DNA of 64,000 nucleotides from Euhalothece natronophila Z-M001 (GCF_007904085.1 NZ_CP042326.1:434001-498000); one strand, 5' to 3'; counted from the stretch's first letter, positions 36,291-46,046 are shown. Made by a program: numbers and translations. Notes: generated by a model not told the origin, from the sequence alone.

Positions 36291-36324
36291 GGAGCAATGA
36301 CCAAGAATAAAGGACGAAGAAGCA

Positions 36325-37692
36325 ATGACTAAACCAAAAGTCGCAGACCTCTTACACGAACCCGGTTGCGGCCATAATCACAAAAAAGGCGATAATAAGG
36401 CTTGTAGCCAACAAGCCAAACCAGGGGCAGCCCAAGGCGGTTGTGCCTTTGATGGGGCTTCGATTACCCTAGTTCCCATTACTGATGCCGCTCATTTGGT
36501 TCATGGCCCGACGGCGTGTGCGGGCAACTCTTGGGGTAGTCGCGGTAGTCTTTCTTCAGGGGCAACCACTTATCAACTGGGACTAACCACAGATGTTAAG
36601 GAAAATGACATTATTTTTGGGGGCGAGAAAAAGTTATATAGCGCGATCGCGCAAGTGATTAACCGCTATCATCCACCTGCAGTCTTTGTTTACGCTACCT
36701 GTGTCACGTCTCTTATTGGTGATGATCTAGAGGCAGTTTGTCGCGCAGCAACAGAGCAGTTTCAAACCCCAACTATCCCCGTTCAAGCCCCCGGTTTTAC
36801 GGGAACAAAAAATTTAGGGAACCGCCTAGCAGGAGAAGCCCTATTTGAGTATGTTGTAGGTACGCAAGAACCAGAATATACCACCCCTTATGACATTAAC
36901 CTCATTGGGGAATATAACGTTGCTGGGGAACTTTGGGGGGTGCTTCCCCTTTTAGAAAAAGTGGGGATTCGCGTTCTCTCCAAAATTACAGGAGATGCCA
37001 CCTTCCGAGAAATCTGTTATGCCCATCGCGCCAAACTTAATGTCATGATTTGCTCGAAAGCCCTGATTAATCTGGGTCGCAAAATGGAGGAAACTTATGG
37101 CATTCCCTACATTGAGGAATCTTTCTATGGCGTTGCTGACATGAACCGATGTTTACGTCATATTGCCGAAAAATTAGGGGATGAAGAGTTAAAAGCGCGA
37201 GTGGAAACGCTGATTGCGACGGAAACGGCAAAACTGGACACGGCCCTTGCCCCCTATCGGAAACGACTACAAGGTAAACGCATCGTTCTTTATACTGGCG
37301 GTGTAAAAAGCTGGTCGATTATTTCTGCTGCCCAAGATTTGGGGATGAAAGTGGTTGCCACCAGCACCAAAAAAAGCACCGAAGAAGATAAAGCCAAAAT
37401 CAAGGAATTACTTGGCGAAGACGGCATTATGCTCTCTAAAGGCAATGCCAAAGAACTTCTAAAAGTTATTGAAAACACCAATGCGGATATGCTTGTCGCT
37501 GGTGGACGTAATCAATATACCGCTCTCAAGGCTCGGATTCCCTTTCTGGATGTCAACCAAGAACGCCATAATCCCTATGCCGGTTATCGGGGACTTATAG
37601 AAATGGCAAAAGAGTTTGATCACGTTCTTCATAGTCCGATTTGGGAACAGGTGCGAGAACCTGCCCCTTGGTCATTAGTCACTAGTCATTAG
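36325..37692 (+). CDS. nifE: FeMo-cofactor scaffold protein NifE
   Basis: NifE forms with NifN the scaffold on which NifB-co becomes FeMo-co. The 455 residues resemble NifD: CSQQAKPGAAQGGCAFDGAS, HGPTACAGNSWGSRG and ATCVTSLIGDDLEAVCRA carry the cluster Cys. The C-terminus (WSLVTSH) and stop are read from the heptad-repeat DNA, and so differ from the usual family end. Confidence 0.96.
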   Translation: MTKPKVADLLHEPGCGHNHKKGDNKACSQQAKPGAAQGGCAFDGASITLVPITDAAHLVHGPTACAGNSWGSRGSLSSGATTYQLGLTTDVKENDIIFGGEKKLYSAIAQVINRYHPPAVFVYATCVTSLIGDDLEAVCRAATEQFQTPTIPVQAPGFTGTKNLGNRLAGEALFEYVVGTQEPEYTTPYDINLIGEYNVAGELWGVLPLLEKVGIRVLSKITGDATFREICYAHRAKLNVMICSKALINLGRKMEETYGIPYIEESFYGVADMNRCLRHIAEKLGDEELKARVETLIATETAKLDTALAPYRKRLQGKRIVLYTGGVKSWSIISAAQDLGMKVVATSTKKSTEEDKAKIKELLGEDGIMLSKGNAKELLKVIENTNADMLVAGGRNQYTALKARIPFLDVNQERHNPYAGYRGLIEMAKEFDHVLHSPIWEQVREPAPWSLVTSH

Positions 37693-37818
37693 TCATTAGT
37701 CATTGGTTATTAGTCATTAGTCATTGGTTATTAGTCATTAGTTGACAAAGGACGAAGGACAAACAACGAAGGACAAAAGATGAAGGACAAACAACAAGCC
37801 ACAAAGGACAAACAGCAA
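37671..37818 (+). repeat. Heptad-repeat spacer between nifE and nifN
   Basis: The longest copy with both unit types: about ten TTAGTCA/TTGGTTA-type units, then GACAAAGGACGAAGGACAAA and many AAACAAC/AAAGGAC units. The last AAAGGAC lies about ten bases before the nifN ATG. Confidence 0.9.
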
Positions 37819-39123
37819 ATGACAACCATAACCAGCCCACAAAAATCTCTCTCTGTTAACCCCCTAAAACAAAGTCCGCCTTTAGGGGCAGCATTAGCCT
37901 TGTTAGGCTTAAAAGGCTTAGTTCCCCTTCTTCATGGTTCACAAGGTTGCACCGCGTTTGCCAAAGTGTTGTTAGTCCGACATTTTCGAGAAGCCATCCC
38001 CATTGCGACAACGGCGATGACTGAGGTTTCCACAATTTTAGGAGGAGAAGAAAATATTGAAGAAGCAATTCTCACCTTAGTGGAAAAAGCAGAACCTGAG
38101 CTGTTGGGATTACTAACAACAGGGTTAACGGAAACTCGTGGGGATGATATGCCCTATATCCTCAAATTATTCCGTCAACGTCATCCTGAACTGAAGTCGC
38201 TGCCCATTATTTTGGCTTCTACTCCTGATTATAAAGGAGGCTTACAAGAGGGTTATGCCACTGCGGTTAAATCCATTGTTGAAACCGATTACGGTGCGCC
38301 CCCCCAAGAAACCTCGCAACCAGTCATTACGGTTTTAGCAGGGTCATTGTTGGGGCCAGGGGATGTGCAAGAAATTAAAGAGATCATCGAAGCCTTTGGG
38401 TTAACACCGCTGGTAATTCCGGACTTATCGGGGTCTCTTGATGGTCATCTTGATGATAGTGAGTATAACAGTAAAACATCTGGGGGAACTTCGTTACAAC
38501 AGTTACAGCAATTAGCGCGATCGCGCTTTACCATTGTCATTGGGGAAAGTATGCGTCCTGCTGCTGAAGTGTTGCAGCAAAAGTTTGAGACTAACTATCA
38601 AGTATTTCCCCGTTTATCAGGCTTAAAAACTGTTGATCAATTCCTGTGGTTACTCAGTCAAATTAGCGAATACCCTGATACCGTTCCGAAAAAATATCAA
38701 CATCAACGTCGGCAATTACAAGATGCTATCTTAGATAGTCATTTCTATCTTGGTGGCAAGAAAATTTCCCTCGCCTTAGAACCCGATTTACTCTATCAAA
38801 CCAGTTGGTTATTACAGGAAATGGGGGTCAATATTCAAGCGGCTGTTACGACGAGTAAATCCCCATTATTAAATGATTTACCTGTAGATACAGTCACCAT
38901 TGGAGACTTTGGAGATTTAGAAGAATTAGCCCCCAATTCTGACTTAATTATTACCAATTCTCAAGGCAAATTAATTGCCGATAAACTGGATATTCCCCTC
39001 TATCGGTTAGGATTCCCAATTTATGATCGCTTGGGTAATGGAACTCGTTGTTTAACCAGTTATCGCGGAACAATGCAGTTATTATTTGACCTCAGTAATC
39101 TTTTTATTGAACACAGTCATTAA
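37819..39123 (+). CDS. nifN: FeMo-cofactor scaffold protein NifN
   Basis: NifN is the NifK-like partner of NifE. I start at 37819 (MTTITSPQKSLSVNPLKQS); the frame extends 13 codons into repeat DNA (KDKQQ-type residues) which is unlikely to be translated but has its own possible ribosome binding site. The 434 residues show LKQSPPLGAALALLGLKGLV, HGSQGCTAFAK and TTGLTETRGDDM. It ends HSH, TAA. Confidence 0.94.
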   Translation: MTTITSPQKSLSVNPLKQSPPLGAALALLGLKGLVPLLHGSQGCTAFAKVLLVRHFREAIPIATTAMTEVSTILGGEENIEEAILTLVEKAEPELLGLLTTGLTETRGDDMPYILKLFRQRHPELKSLPIILASTPDYKGGLQEGYATAVKSIVETDYGAPPQETSQPVITVLAGSLLGPGDVQEIKEIIEAFGLTPLVIPDLSGSLDGHLDDSEYNSKTSGGTSLQQLQQLARSRFTIVIGESMRPAAEVLQQKFETNYQVFPRLSGLKTVDQFLWLLSQISEYPDTVPKKYQHQRRQLQDAILDSHFYLGGKKISLALEPDLLYQTSWLLQEMGVNIQAAVTTSKSPLLNDLPVDTVTIGDFGDLEELAPNSDLIITNSQGKLIADKLDIPLYRLGFPIYDRLGNGTRCLTSYRGTMQLLFDLSNLFIEHSH

Positions 39124-39143
39124 TTTTATTGGAGGATTTAATT

Positions 39144-39581
39144 ATGAAAGTTGCCTTTGCGACTCACGACAATATTCACGTCGATTCCCATTTTGGATGG
39201 GCGAAAAAAATTGACATTTATGATGTTTCCTCAGAAGGATATAATTTTCTCCGAACCATTGACTTTGGAGATGATCTCGCAGAAGACGGGAACGAAGATA
39301 AATTAATTCCGAAAATGAAAGCAGTTGCTGATTGTACAATTGTTTATGTTTCAGCAATTGGCAGCGGCGCAGCGTCCCGTTTGCTTGAGAATAAGATCAC
39401 TCCTCTCAAACCTGAAAACCAAGAAAAGGAAATTGTTACCGTTTTAAGTCAGCTAACGGAAACATTAAAATCTCCCCCTCCTTGGTTGCGGAAAGTCATT
39501 AAACCCAAACTAACCAAGTTTAATGTTGAGGAAACTAATGAAAAATTAGAAGAGGTAGCTAGCCATGACAGAAACTATTAA
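39144..39581 (+). CDS. nifX: FeMo-cofactor carrier protein NifX
   Basis: NifX binds NifB-co and the VK-cluster during FeMo-co assembly. The 145 residues have the family fold: MKVAFATHDNIHVDSHFGWA and IVYVSAIGSGAASRLLENKI. The start at 39144 follows GGAGGA. The C-terminal PPPWLRKVI tail matches the NafY-like gene at 18 kb. Its end overlaps the DUF269 start by 17 bases. Confidence 0.93.
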   Translation: MKVAFATHDNIHVDSHFGWAKKIDIYDVSSEGYNFLRTIDFGDDLAEDGNEDKLIPKMKAVADCTIVYVSAIGSGAASRLLENKITPLKPENQEKEIVTVLSQLTETLKSPPPWLRKVIKPKLTKFNVEETNEKLEEVASHDRNY

Positions 39582-40029
39582 TGATAATTTAGTTGCAGAA
39601 AACCCTTTTTTACAAGAATTAGTGTTACAAGTTCGCGCTCAAGATAATTACGGGGTTTATCGCAGTTGGAAGGATGAATTAGTCTTAGCGAATTTCGTTG
39701 TTTCTAAAGAAAAGAAACGTCAAATTTCTTTAGACCAAGGGCTTGATCCTCAAACCCAACTCAGGATTCTTTACTTCTATCGCGCGATCGCGGCTCAAAT
39801 TGAAAAACAATCGGGAAAACTTTGTCAAGTTGCCATTGATCTCTCCCATGAGGGCTTTGGTTGGGCAATTATTTGGACAGGACACTTAATGGTGGTATGT
39901 CGCAGTTTAAGAGATGCTCAAACCTTTGGCTATTCTTCCCTTAGCAAACTCGCCAACCAAGGGGAAAAATTAGTCGCTTCGGGTTTGAAAAAAATTGCTC
40001 AATTTCCCGATGCAGCAAACGGAAGTTAA
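39565..40029 (+). CDS. NifX-associated DUF269 protein
   Basis: The 154-residue DUF269 protein almost always follows nifX. Signatures here are NPFLQELVLQVRAQDNYGVY, RSWKDELVLANFVVSKEKKR and GFGWAIIWTGHLMVVCRSLRDA, split as family words. Role: an unresolved helper in FeMo-co synthesis. It overlaps nifX by 17 bases, which argues for coupled translation. Confidence 0.9.
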   Translation: MTETINDNLVAENPFLQELVLQVRAQDNYGVYRSWKDELVLANFVVSKEKKRQISLDQGLDPQTQLRILYFYRAIAAQIEKQSGKLCQVAIDLSHEGFGWAIIWTGHLMVVCRSLRDAQTFGYSSLSKLANQGEKLVASGLKKIAQFPDAANGS

Positions 40030-40055
40030 CTTCAATTCTTAGGAGACTTAATATC

Positions 40056-40382
40056 ATGACCACAACCAAAACTTTAGCTGATTTCCAAAAACTGACTACC
40101 GCCGAAGATTACTTACAGTTCTTCGAGATTGACTATGATCAGCAATTTGTTAATATCAATCGTCTGCACATTTTGAAGCAATTTTCTTTATTAATTAAGG
40201 AAGTCGATGAAGCATTCCCAGACGTTAGCGAAGAAGAAAAACTAGAGAAATATGGTATGGCTTTAGCAGAAGCCTATGAAGTATTTTTGACCTCTAGTCC
40301 TTTAGAAACAAAACTCTTTAAGGTATTTCAAAATAAACCGAAAAACTTTGTTTCTGTTAATGATCTTACCCCCAAAGAATGA
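40056..40382 (+). CDS. nifW: Nitrogenase-stabilising protein NifW
   Basis: NifW protects or helps mature NifDK. The 108 residues match the family: LADFQKLTTAEDYLQFFEID, NRLHILKQFS and LEKYGMALAEAYEVFLTSS. It ends TGATG, overlapping the hesA start by one base. Confidence 0.9.
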   Translation: MTTTKTLADFQKLTTAEDYLQFFEIDYDQQFVNINRLHILKQFSLLIKEVDEAFPDVSEEEKLEKYGMALAEAYEVFLTSSPLETKLFKVFQNKPKNFVSVNDLTPKE

Positions 40383-41201
40383 TGCTAACTGCGAAAGAAT
40401 TAGAACGTTATCGCCGACAGATTCAGCTGCCAGGATTAGGAAAATCAGGGCAAAACGCCTTGAAAAATACCACAGCCCCTCGTTTCGGGGGTGGGAGGCT
40501 TGGGAGGGACAGTGGCTTTATATTTGGCAGTTGCTGGTATCGGTAAACTAATCCTCGTCCGTGGGGGAAACCTACGCCTAGATGACATGAATCGGCAAAT
40601 TTTAATGACCGATGACTGGGTAGGGCAATCACGGGTGACAAAAGCCCAGCAAACGCTAAAGGCGATTAATCCTGATGTTGAGGTGAGCGCGATCGCGCAA
40701 TATATTACCCCCGAAAATGTCGATGGATTAGTTCAAAATGCCGATATCGTCCTCGATTGCGCCCACAACTTCTTGGAAAGAGACTTACTCAATGAGGCTT
40801 GTGTTCAGTGGAATAAACCCATGGTTGAAGCCGCGATGAACAACATGGAAGCCTATGTCACCACCATCATTCCTAAACAAACCCCTTGTCTATCTTGTCT
40901 CTTTCCTGAAAAACCCCACTGGGATCATCAAGGATTTGGCGTTCTCGGCGCTGTATCTGGCACTCTCGCCTGTTTAAGTGCCTTAGAAGCAATCAAACTG
41001 ATCACAGGCTTAGGTAAGCCCTTACTCGGGTACTTACTGAATATGGATCTTGCCCAAGGAGAATTCAAAAAACTCCACTTATATAAAGATCCCCATTGTC
41101 CTACCTGTGGTGAAAGGGCAACTCATCCCGTTTTGAACAATTGGCACTACTATACGATCCCCCCAACCCCCCTTAATAAGGGGGGCGAAGGGGGGATCTA
41201 A
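40382..41201 (+). pseudogene. hesA: HesA-family adenylyltransferase with an apparent one-base frameshift
   Basis: HesA is a ThiF/MoeB-type E1-like enzyme conserved in cyanobacterial nif clusters, perhaps needed for Fe-S or molybdenum handling. The start at 40382 reads MLTAKELERYRRQIQLPGLG then NALKNTTA. At a run of four C (40476-40479) the frame moves by one base, and the next frame reads LVSGVGGLGGTVALYLAVAG, continuing with DDMNRQILMTDDWVG, VEAAMNNMEA and the CLSCLF / CPTCGE zinc Cys. Removing one C joins both parts into 272 residues. The GGLGG nucleotide loop is at the junction. The last 13 residues (YTIPPTPLNKGGEGGI) derive from a palindromic repeat. Confidence 0.85.
41154..41201 (+). repeat. 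Palindromic C/G repeat inside the 3' end of hesA
   Basis: GATCCCCCCAACCCCCC, TTAATAA, GGGGGG and GGGGGGATC form a palindrome that is a known type of cyanobacterial dispersed repeat. A sister copy lies at 46231-46265 downstream of modBC. Here it supplies the last dozen hesA codons and the stop. Confidence 0.8.
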
Positions 41202-41242
41202 CGTAACACCTCCACCCACCCAAAACAATAAGGAGAAATCTG

Positions 41243-41617
41243 ATGACTGTTTACTTAACAGAAAAAGCCGCTTCCAAACTGCGTGGTTTTATTTATGCCG
41301 ACGGCAAACCCCCAACCTCTGAAAAAGGTATTCGGGTCGCCGTCAATCAGGGAGGCTGTAGTGGGTTTGAATATGTTTTAAATATTGTTCCCAACCCTGA
41401 TGTGGATGATGTCATTTACGAACAACATGATATCAAAATCTATCTTGATCGTGATAGCGCACCGATTTTAGACGGCGTTGTCATCGACTTTATCGACAGC
41501 CTCGCTGAAAGTGGGTTTATTTTTGAAAACCCCAATGCCACTGAAGCCTGTAGCTGTGGGAAATCCTTTGCTGTTGCGGAAAATACTCCCGCTGCTATTC
41601 CTTGTACGACTTATTAG
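41243..41617 (+). CDS. hesB: HesB/IscA-type A-type Fe-S carrier
   Basis: HesB is the nif-linked A-type carrier for Fe-S clusters. The 124 residues begin VYLTEKAASKLRGF and carry the three ligand Cys: NQGGCSGFEY near residue 53 and EACSCGKSF near 108. It has a good ribosome binding site (AAGGAG) and follows hesA by 41 bases. Confidence 0.94.
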   Translation: MTVYLTEKAASKLRGFIYADGKPPTSEKGIRVAVNQGGCSGFEYVLNIVPNPDVDDVIYEQHDIKIYLDRDSAPILDGVVIDFIDSLAESGFIFENPNATEACSCGKSFAVAENTPAAIPCTTY

Positions 41618-41628
41618 TTCCCAAATAA

Positions 41629-41955
<327 letters not shown>

Positions 41956-42020
41956 GGTTGATCAATATCGGGGTTAACAGCCGTTGATCCCGATATAACT
42001 TTTACGTAAAAAAAATAACA

Positions 42021-42818
42021 ATGCTGAAACGAGGATTATCTGCTAAACAATTCTTACCCGTTTTTTGGGGAGGAGTTGTAGGGATTATGGGAGGTTTAAT
42101 TGGTTTAGGCGGCGCTGAATTTCGTTTGCCGATTCTGATTAGAATTTTTCATTATTCCACTCTCCAAGCGATTATTATCAATTTAATTGTAAGCCTTGTA
42201 ACGGTTATTTTTTCCCTACTATTTCGGAATGGAATTGAGGGATTGATTAATATTGCCAATCACTTCCCTATTATTTTGAATATTCTGGCAGGTTCTTTAC
42301 TCGGGTCTTATTTAGGTGTCAATTATGCCACTGGAATCAATGAAAAACTATTAACTCGAATAGTTATCATTTTTTTAGTCGTGATTAGTTTCATTTTAAT
42401 CGGACATGACCTAATTTTTAATATTGGAGACTGGCAACTCCCTCCTTTACTACAGATTATCACGGCTTTAATTGCTGGCATAGTCATTGGCATTTTTAGT
42501 GGCTTACTGGGAGTCGCAGGAGGAGAACTCATTATTCCAACGATTATCCTTATTTTTGCCATTGATATTCAATTAGCAGGAAATCTTAGTCTTGCCATTA
42601 GTATGCCCACAATTTTAATGGGATTATTTAAGTATAATCAGCAAGATAAATTGAAAGAGGTTAAATCCGAGAATAACTTTCTAATTCTCATTGCAATTGG
42701 TTCAGTTTTAGGAGCATTTATCGGTAGTTACTTCTTACAATATGTCACTAGCACAGCCCTCTATTGGATTTTAGGAATTATTCTTTTAATTTCTGCTTTT
42801 AAGCTCGCAAAACATTAA
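42021..42818 (+). CDS. TSUP (TauE/SafE) family membrane permease
   Basis: The 265-residue protein has about eight membrane helices in two homologous halves, each starting with a Gly-rich motif (GLIGLGGAEFRLPILIR; SGLLGVAGGELIIPTIIL). This is the TSUP/DUF81 family, which moves sulfur-type anions and other organic anions. Its place between fdxH and modA, four bases before modA, suggests a role in anion traffic (sulfur or molybdate) for nitrogenase, but substrate is unknown. Confidence 0.85.
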   Translation: MLKRGLSAKQFLPVFWGGVVGIMGGLIGLGGAEFRLPILIRIFHYSTLQAIIINLIVSLVTVIFSLLFRNGIEGLINIANHFPIILNILAGSLLGSYLGVNYATGINEKLLTRIVIIFLVVISFILIGHDLIFNIGDWQLPPLLQIITALIAGIVIGIFSGLLGVAGGELIIPTIILIFAIDIQLAGNLSLAISMPTILMGLFKYNQQDKLKEVKSENNFLILIAIGSVLGAFIGSYFLQYVTSTALYWILGIILLISAFKLAKH

Positions 42819-42822
42819 AAAA

Positions 42823-43638
42823 ATGAAACTAAATCAGCTAATTCTAATGTTATTTTTGGGCATTTTATCATTTACTTTAGTCATAGGATGTCAACCAGCA
42901 CAAACAAGCAATCAAATTACAATTTCTGCCTCTGCTACTTTCCAAGATGTTCTGGAAACTATTAAACCTATTTATGAATCAGAATATCCTGAAAAAGAAA
43001 TTACGTATAACTTTGGTGGTTCTGGTTCTTTACAGCGACAAATTGAACAAGGCGCACCTGTTGATATTTTTCTAGTTGCTGATGCCGAAAAAATGGATAG
43101 CTTAGAAGAACAGGGGTTAATTCTTTCAGAAACTAGACAGGATATTTTACGGAATAAAATTGCTTTAGTTACGGCGAGTGATAATAATTTAGAATTAACC
43201 AATTTTAATGATATTACGCAAGAAAGTATTAATTTGGTTGGGCTAGGAGAAGCCAAAACTATTGCAGCAGGAAGATATACGCAAGAAATTTTAGACTCAT
43301 TGAATATTGCTGACGAAGTTTATGCTAAAGCAGTTTATGGTAAAGATGTTCGACAAATTGTGAATTATGTGGCGACAGGTAATGTGGAAGTGGGGATGGT
43401 TTTTCAAACTGATGCCCAAAATGCTAATAATATTAAAACCATTACTACAGCACCAGAAGAGAGTCATTCTCCTATTATTTGTCCCATTGCTGTTATAAAA
43501 GATAGCCAAAATATAGAACTCAGCAAAGAATTTATTGAATTTTTAACCAATAATCAAGCGCAAACAGTTTTTGAAGAATATGGATTTATCCCAGTCAAGA
43601 GTGACCAGTTAGCAGTTACCGAAAGAACAAATGACTAA
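42823..43638 (+). CDS. modA: Molybdate ABC transporter substrate-binding lipoprotein
   Basis: ModA captures molybdate in the periplasm. The 271 residues have a lipoprotein signal (FLGILSFTLVIGC, lipobox Cys about 23) and the ModA motifs ITISASATFQDVLETIKPIY, NFGGSGSLQRQIEQGAPVDI and VEVGMVFQTDAQNA. It overlaps the methyltransferase gene by eight bases. Placement next to the nif cluster fits the molybdenum need. Confidence 0.92.
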   Translation: MKLNQLILMLFLGILSFTLVIGCQPAQTSNQITISASATFQDVLETIKPIYESEYPEKEITYNFGGSGSLQRQIEQGAPVDIFLVADAEKMDSLEEQGLILSETRQDILRNKIALVTASDNNLELTNFNDITQESINLVGLGEAKTIAAGRYTQEILDSLNIADEVYAKAVYGKDVRQIVNYVATGNVEVGMVFQTDAQNANNIKTITTAPEESHSPIICPIAVIKDSQNIELSKEFIEFLTNNQAQTVFEEYGFIPVKSDQLAVTERTND

Positions 43639-44221
43639 TACAAAGCGAGATTGGAATAGCTACTATAATGCCATTGAAAATCGCCCTCCCAGACGAACCA
43701 TTTTAACTGCTTTGGCTGGTTTTGAAGAAAGTGGTTTTGCGATTGATTTGGGTTGCGGAACGGGGAGAGATACAGAAGAATTATTAACACAAAATTGGAC
43801 AGTTTTAGCTATTGATCAAGAAACAGAGACAATTCAAAGGCTACAAGCCAAATTTGAGGATCATCCTCAACTAACTACCCAAGTTTCTAGTTTTGAAGAC
43901 TTAAAATTTCCGCAAGCAGTTGATTTGATTAATGCTAGCTTCACTTTACCCTTTTGTTCTCCAGTTGCTTTTCCAAGGGTTTGGGAAACTATTTTTAACT
44001 CATTGAAAAAGGGAGGAAGATTTTGTGGACATTTATTCGGCGATCGCGATTCTTGGCGAGACAAACCTTTTATTCATTGTCAAACTCGTTTTCAAGTAGA
44101 GACTTTACTCAAGCCTTACAAAATTGAATTACTTGAAGAAGAAGAACACAGTGGTCAAACGCCTTTAGGTGAAGCAAGAGACTGGCATATTTTTCATATT
44201 GTAGCCCAGAAAAATGAATGA
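43631..44221 (+). CDS. Class I SAM-dependent methyltransferase within the mod operon
   Basis: The 196-residue protein shows SAM motif I (AIDLGCGTGRDTEELL), motif II region (AVDLINASFTLPFC) and a TehB/thiopurine-like fold (RDWNSYYNAIENRPPRRTIL at the start). It overlaps modA by eight bases at its start and modBC by eight bases at its end, so all three are translationally coupled. Substrate unknown; TehB-type enzymes methylate oxyanions such as tellurite, so a metal-oxyanion link is thinkable but unproven. Confidence 0.82.
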   Translation: MTNTKRDWNSYYNAIENRPPRRTILTALAGFEESGFAIDLGCGTGRDTEELLTQNWTVLAIDQETETIQRLQAKFEDHPQLTTQVSSFEDLKFPQAVDLINASFTLPFCSPVAFPRVWETIFNSLKKGGRFCGHLFGDRDSWRDKPFIHCQTRFQVETLLKPYKIELLEEEEHSGQTPLGEARDWHIFHIVAQKNE

Positions 44222-46046
44222 TTTAAGTCCAATTTGGATATCGCTAAATACAGCTTTAGTTGCAACTGTCATTACCTTTATCTTAGGTATTTTAATGGCA
44301 TGGTGGATGCTAAAATACCAAGGAAGATTCAAAGGATTCTTAGAAAGTATCTTAACTGCCCCTTTAGTCTTACCGCCAACTGTAGTGGGCTTTTTATTAT
44401 TATTGTTACTAGGAAGAAATAGCCCTCTTGGTCAACTTCTAAATTACTTCGGGATTAGAATTATTTTCTCTTGGTATGCAACAGTGATTGCTTCGACTGT
44501 GGTGGCTTTTCCCCTGATGTATAAAACAGCTTTTGGGGCATTTCAACAAATTGATCGCAATTTAATTGCTTGTGCTAGAACGCTTGGTGCTTCAGAATGG
44601 ACAATTTTTTTACGAATTATTCTCCCTTTAGCCCAATCAGGATTAATTGCTGGAACTTTACTTAGTTTTGCTCGCGCTTTAGGAGAATTTGGGGCAACAT
44701 TAATGGTAGCTGGATCAGTTCCAGGGGAAACACAAACCATGCCTATTGCTATTTTTTTGGCAGCAGAAGGGGGAGACATGGATCGCGCCTTTATCCTCGT
44801 CTTAATTATTTTAGTTATCTCTTTAGGCGTAATTACTGCTGTTAACTATTGGACAAAAGATAATCAAGATTATCGCACTCATAATTTCTTAAATCCTCTC
44901 TTTTCAAGATTGTCTAATTCAGCTGCTTCAAAGCGAAAACCAAGTTTTCATTCTCCTTTACCAGAAACCGAAATAAAATTAGTGGTTGCCATTGAAAAAC
45001 AACTCTCCGATTTAAACTTAAATGTTTCCTTTACCAGTAATCAAATTCCCATGGGATTATTAGGGGCTTCTGGTGCTGGAAAAAGTACGATTTTACGTTG
45101 TATTGCTGGCTTAGAAACCCCTGATCGCGGTACAATTATATTAAATGGCAAAATCCTGTTTGATTCCGAAAGAGGAATTAATCTACCGCCGCGCGATCGC
45201 GCTTGTGGTTTCTTATTTCAAAACTATGCTTTATTTCCCCATCTTACAGTAACAGAGAACATCGCCTTTGCCGTAGCTAAAGGAACAACTAATCGACAGA
45301 TTAAACAAGTAGTGGAAAAAGAATTAATTGCCGTTAATCTACAAGGAATGGGGAATCGCTACCCTGAAGAACTTTCTGGCGGGCAACAACAAAGAGTGGC
45401 ACTAGCGCGGGCAAAAATTAATCAACCAGAAATTCTCTTACTCGATGAACCCTTCTCGGCGTTAGATACTTATCTACGAGATCAACAAGAAAAATTGCTG
45501 AGACAAAACTTAAGTTCTTACCAAGGAGTCACCTTATTTATTACTCATAATTTAGAAGAAGCCTATCGGGTTTGCCCTCATTTACTGGTAATTGATCAAG
45601 GAAAAGTCATTGCCAATGATTCTAAACAAAATATTTTTGAACATCCTCCCAACTATCAAACCGCACAATTAACAGGTTGTAAAAACTTCTCTCGCGCTGT
45701 TAAACTCTCTCCTACCAAAATTCAAGCCTTAGATTGGAATTGTAGTTTAGAAGTCTTAGAACCAATTCCTGATACTTTAGAATATGTTGCTATTCGCGCC
45801 CATCATCTCAACTTTTCGGCAACAGAAGAAACTAATACCATTCCCTGTTGGGTAGCAACCCTGAGTGAAACCCAGCACCGTGTCACCTTGTATCTAAAAT
45901 TAAACCAACCAGCAACACATCCAGAAGACTATCATTTGCAAGCAGAAATTTTTAAAGAGAAATGGCAAGAATTAAAAGCCTCTCCCTTTCCCTGGCAAGT
46001 CCAACTACCGCCACTTAGGATAATATTATTGAATCGGTTTCCTTAA
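44214..46046 (+). CDS. modBC: Molybdate ABC transporter, fused permease-ATPase ModBC
   Basis: One 610-residue chain joins the ModB permease (1-225; five or more membrane segments, with the EAA loop around ARTLGASEWTIFLRIILPLA) to the ModC ATPase (from about 258: Walker A GASGAGKSTILRC, signature LSGGQQQRVALARA, Walker B ILLLDEPFSALD, and ITHNLEEAY). A TOBE-like domain ends it. A fused ModBC is known from other nitrogen-fixing cyanobacteria. It acts with ModA. Confidence 0.95.
   Translation: MNDLSPIWISLNTALVATVITFILGILMAWWMLKYQGRFKGFLESILTAPLVLPPTVVGFLLLLLLGRNSPLGQLLNYFGIRIIFSWYATVIASTVVAFPLMYKTAFGAFQQIDRNLIACARTLGASEWTIFLRIILPLAQSGLIAGTLLSFARALGEFGATLMVAGSVPGETQTMPIAIFLAAEGGDMDRAFILVLIILVISLGVITAVNYWTKDNQDYRTHNFLNPLFSRLSNSAASKRKPSFHSPLPETEIKLVVAIEKQLSDLNLNVSFTSNQIPMGLLGASGAGKSTILRCIAGLETPDRGTIILNGKILFDSERGINLPPRDRACGFLFQNYALFPHLTVTENIAFAVAKGTTNRQIKQVVEKELIAVNLQGMGNRYPEELSGGQQQRVALARAKINQPEILLLDEPFSALDTYLRDQQEKLLRQNLSSYQGVTLFITHNLEEAYRVCPHLLVIDQGKVIANDSKQNIFEHPPNYQTAQLTGCKNFSRAVKLSPTKIQALDWNCSLEVLEPIPDTLEYVAIRAHHLNFSATEETNTIPCWVATLSETQHRVTLYLKLNQPATHPEDYHLQAEIFKEKWQELKASPFPWQVQLPPLRIILLNRFP

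Noticed and set aside
40423-40641. Minus-strand frame across the hesA junction
   Set aside because: It is opposite hesA and has no recognisable motif; it exists only because hesA is frameshifted there.
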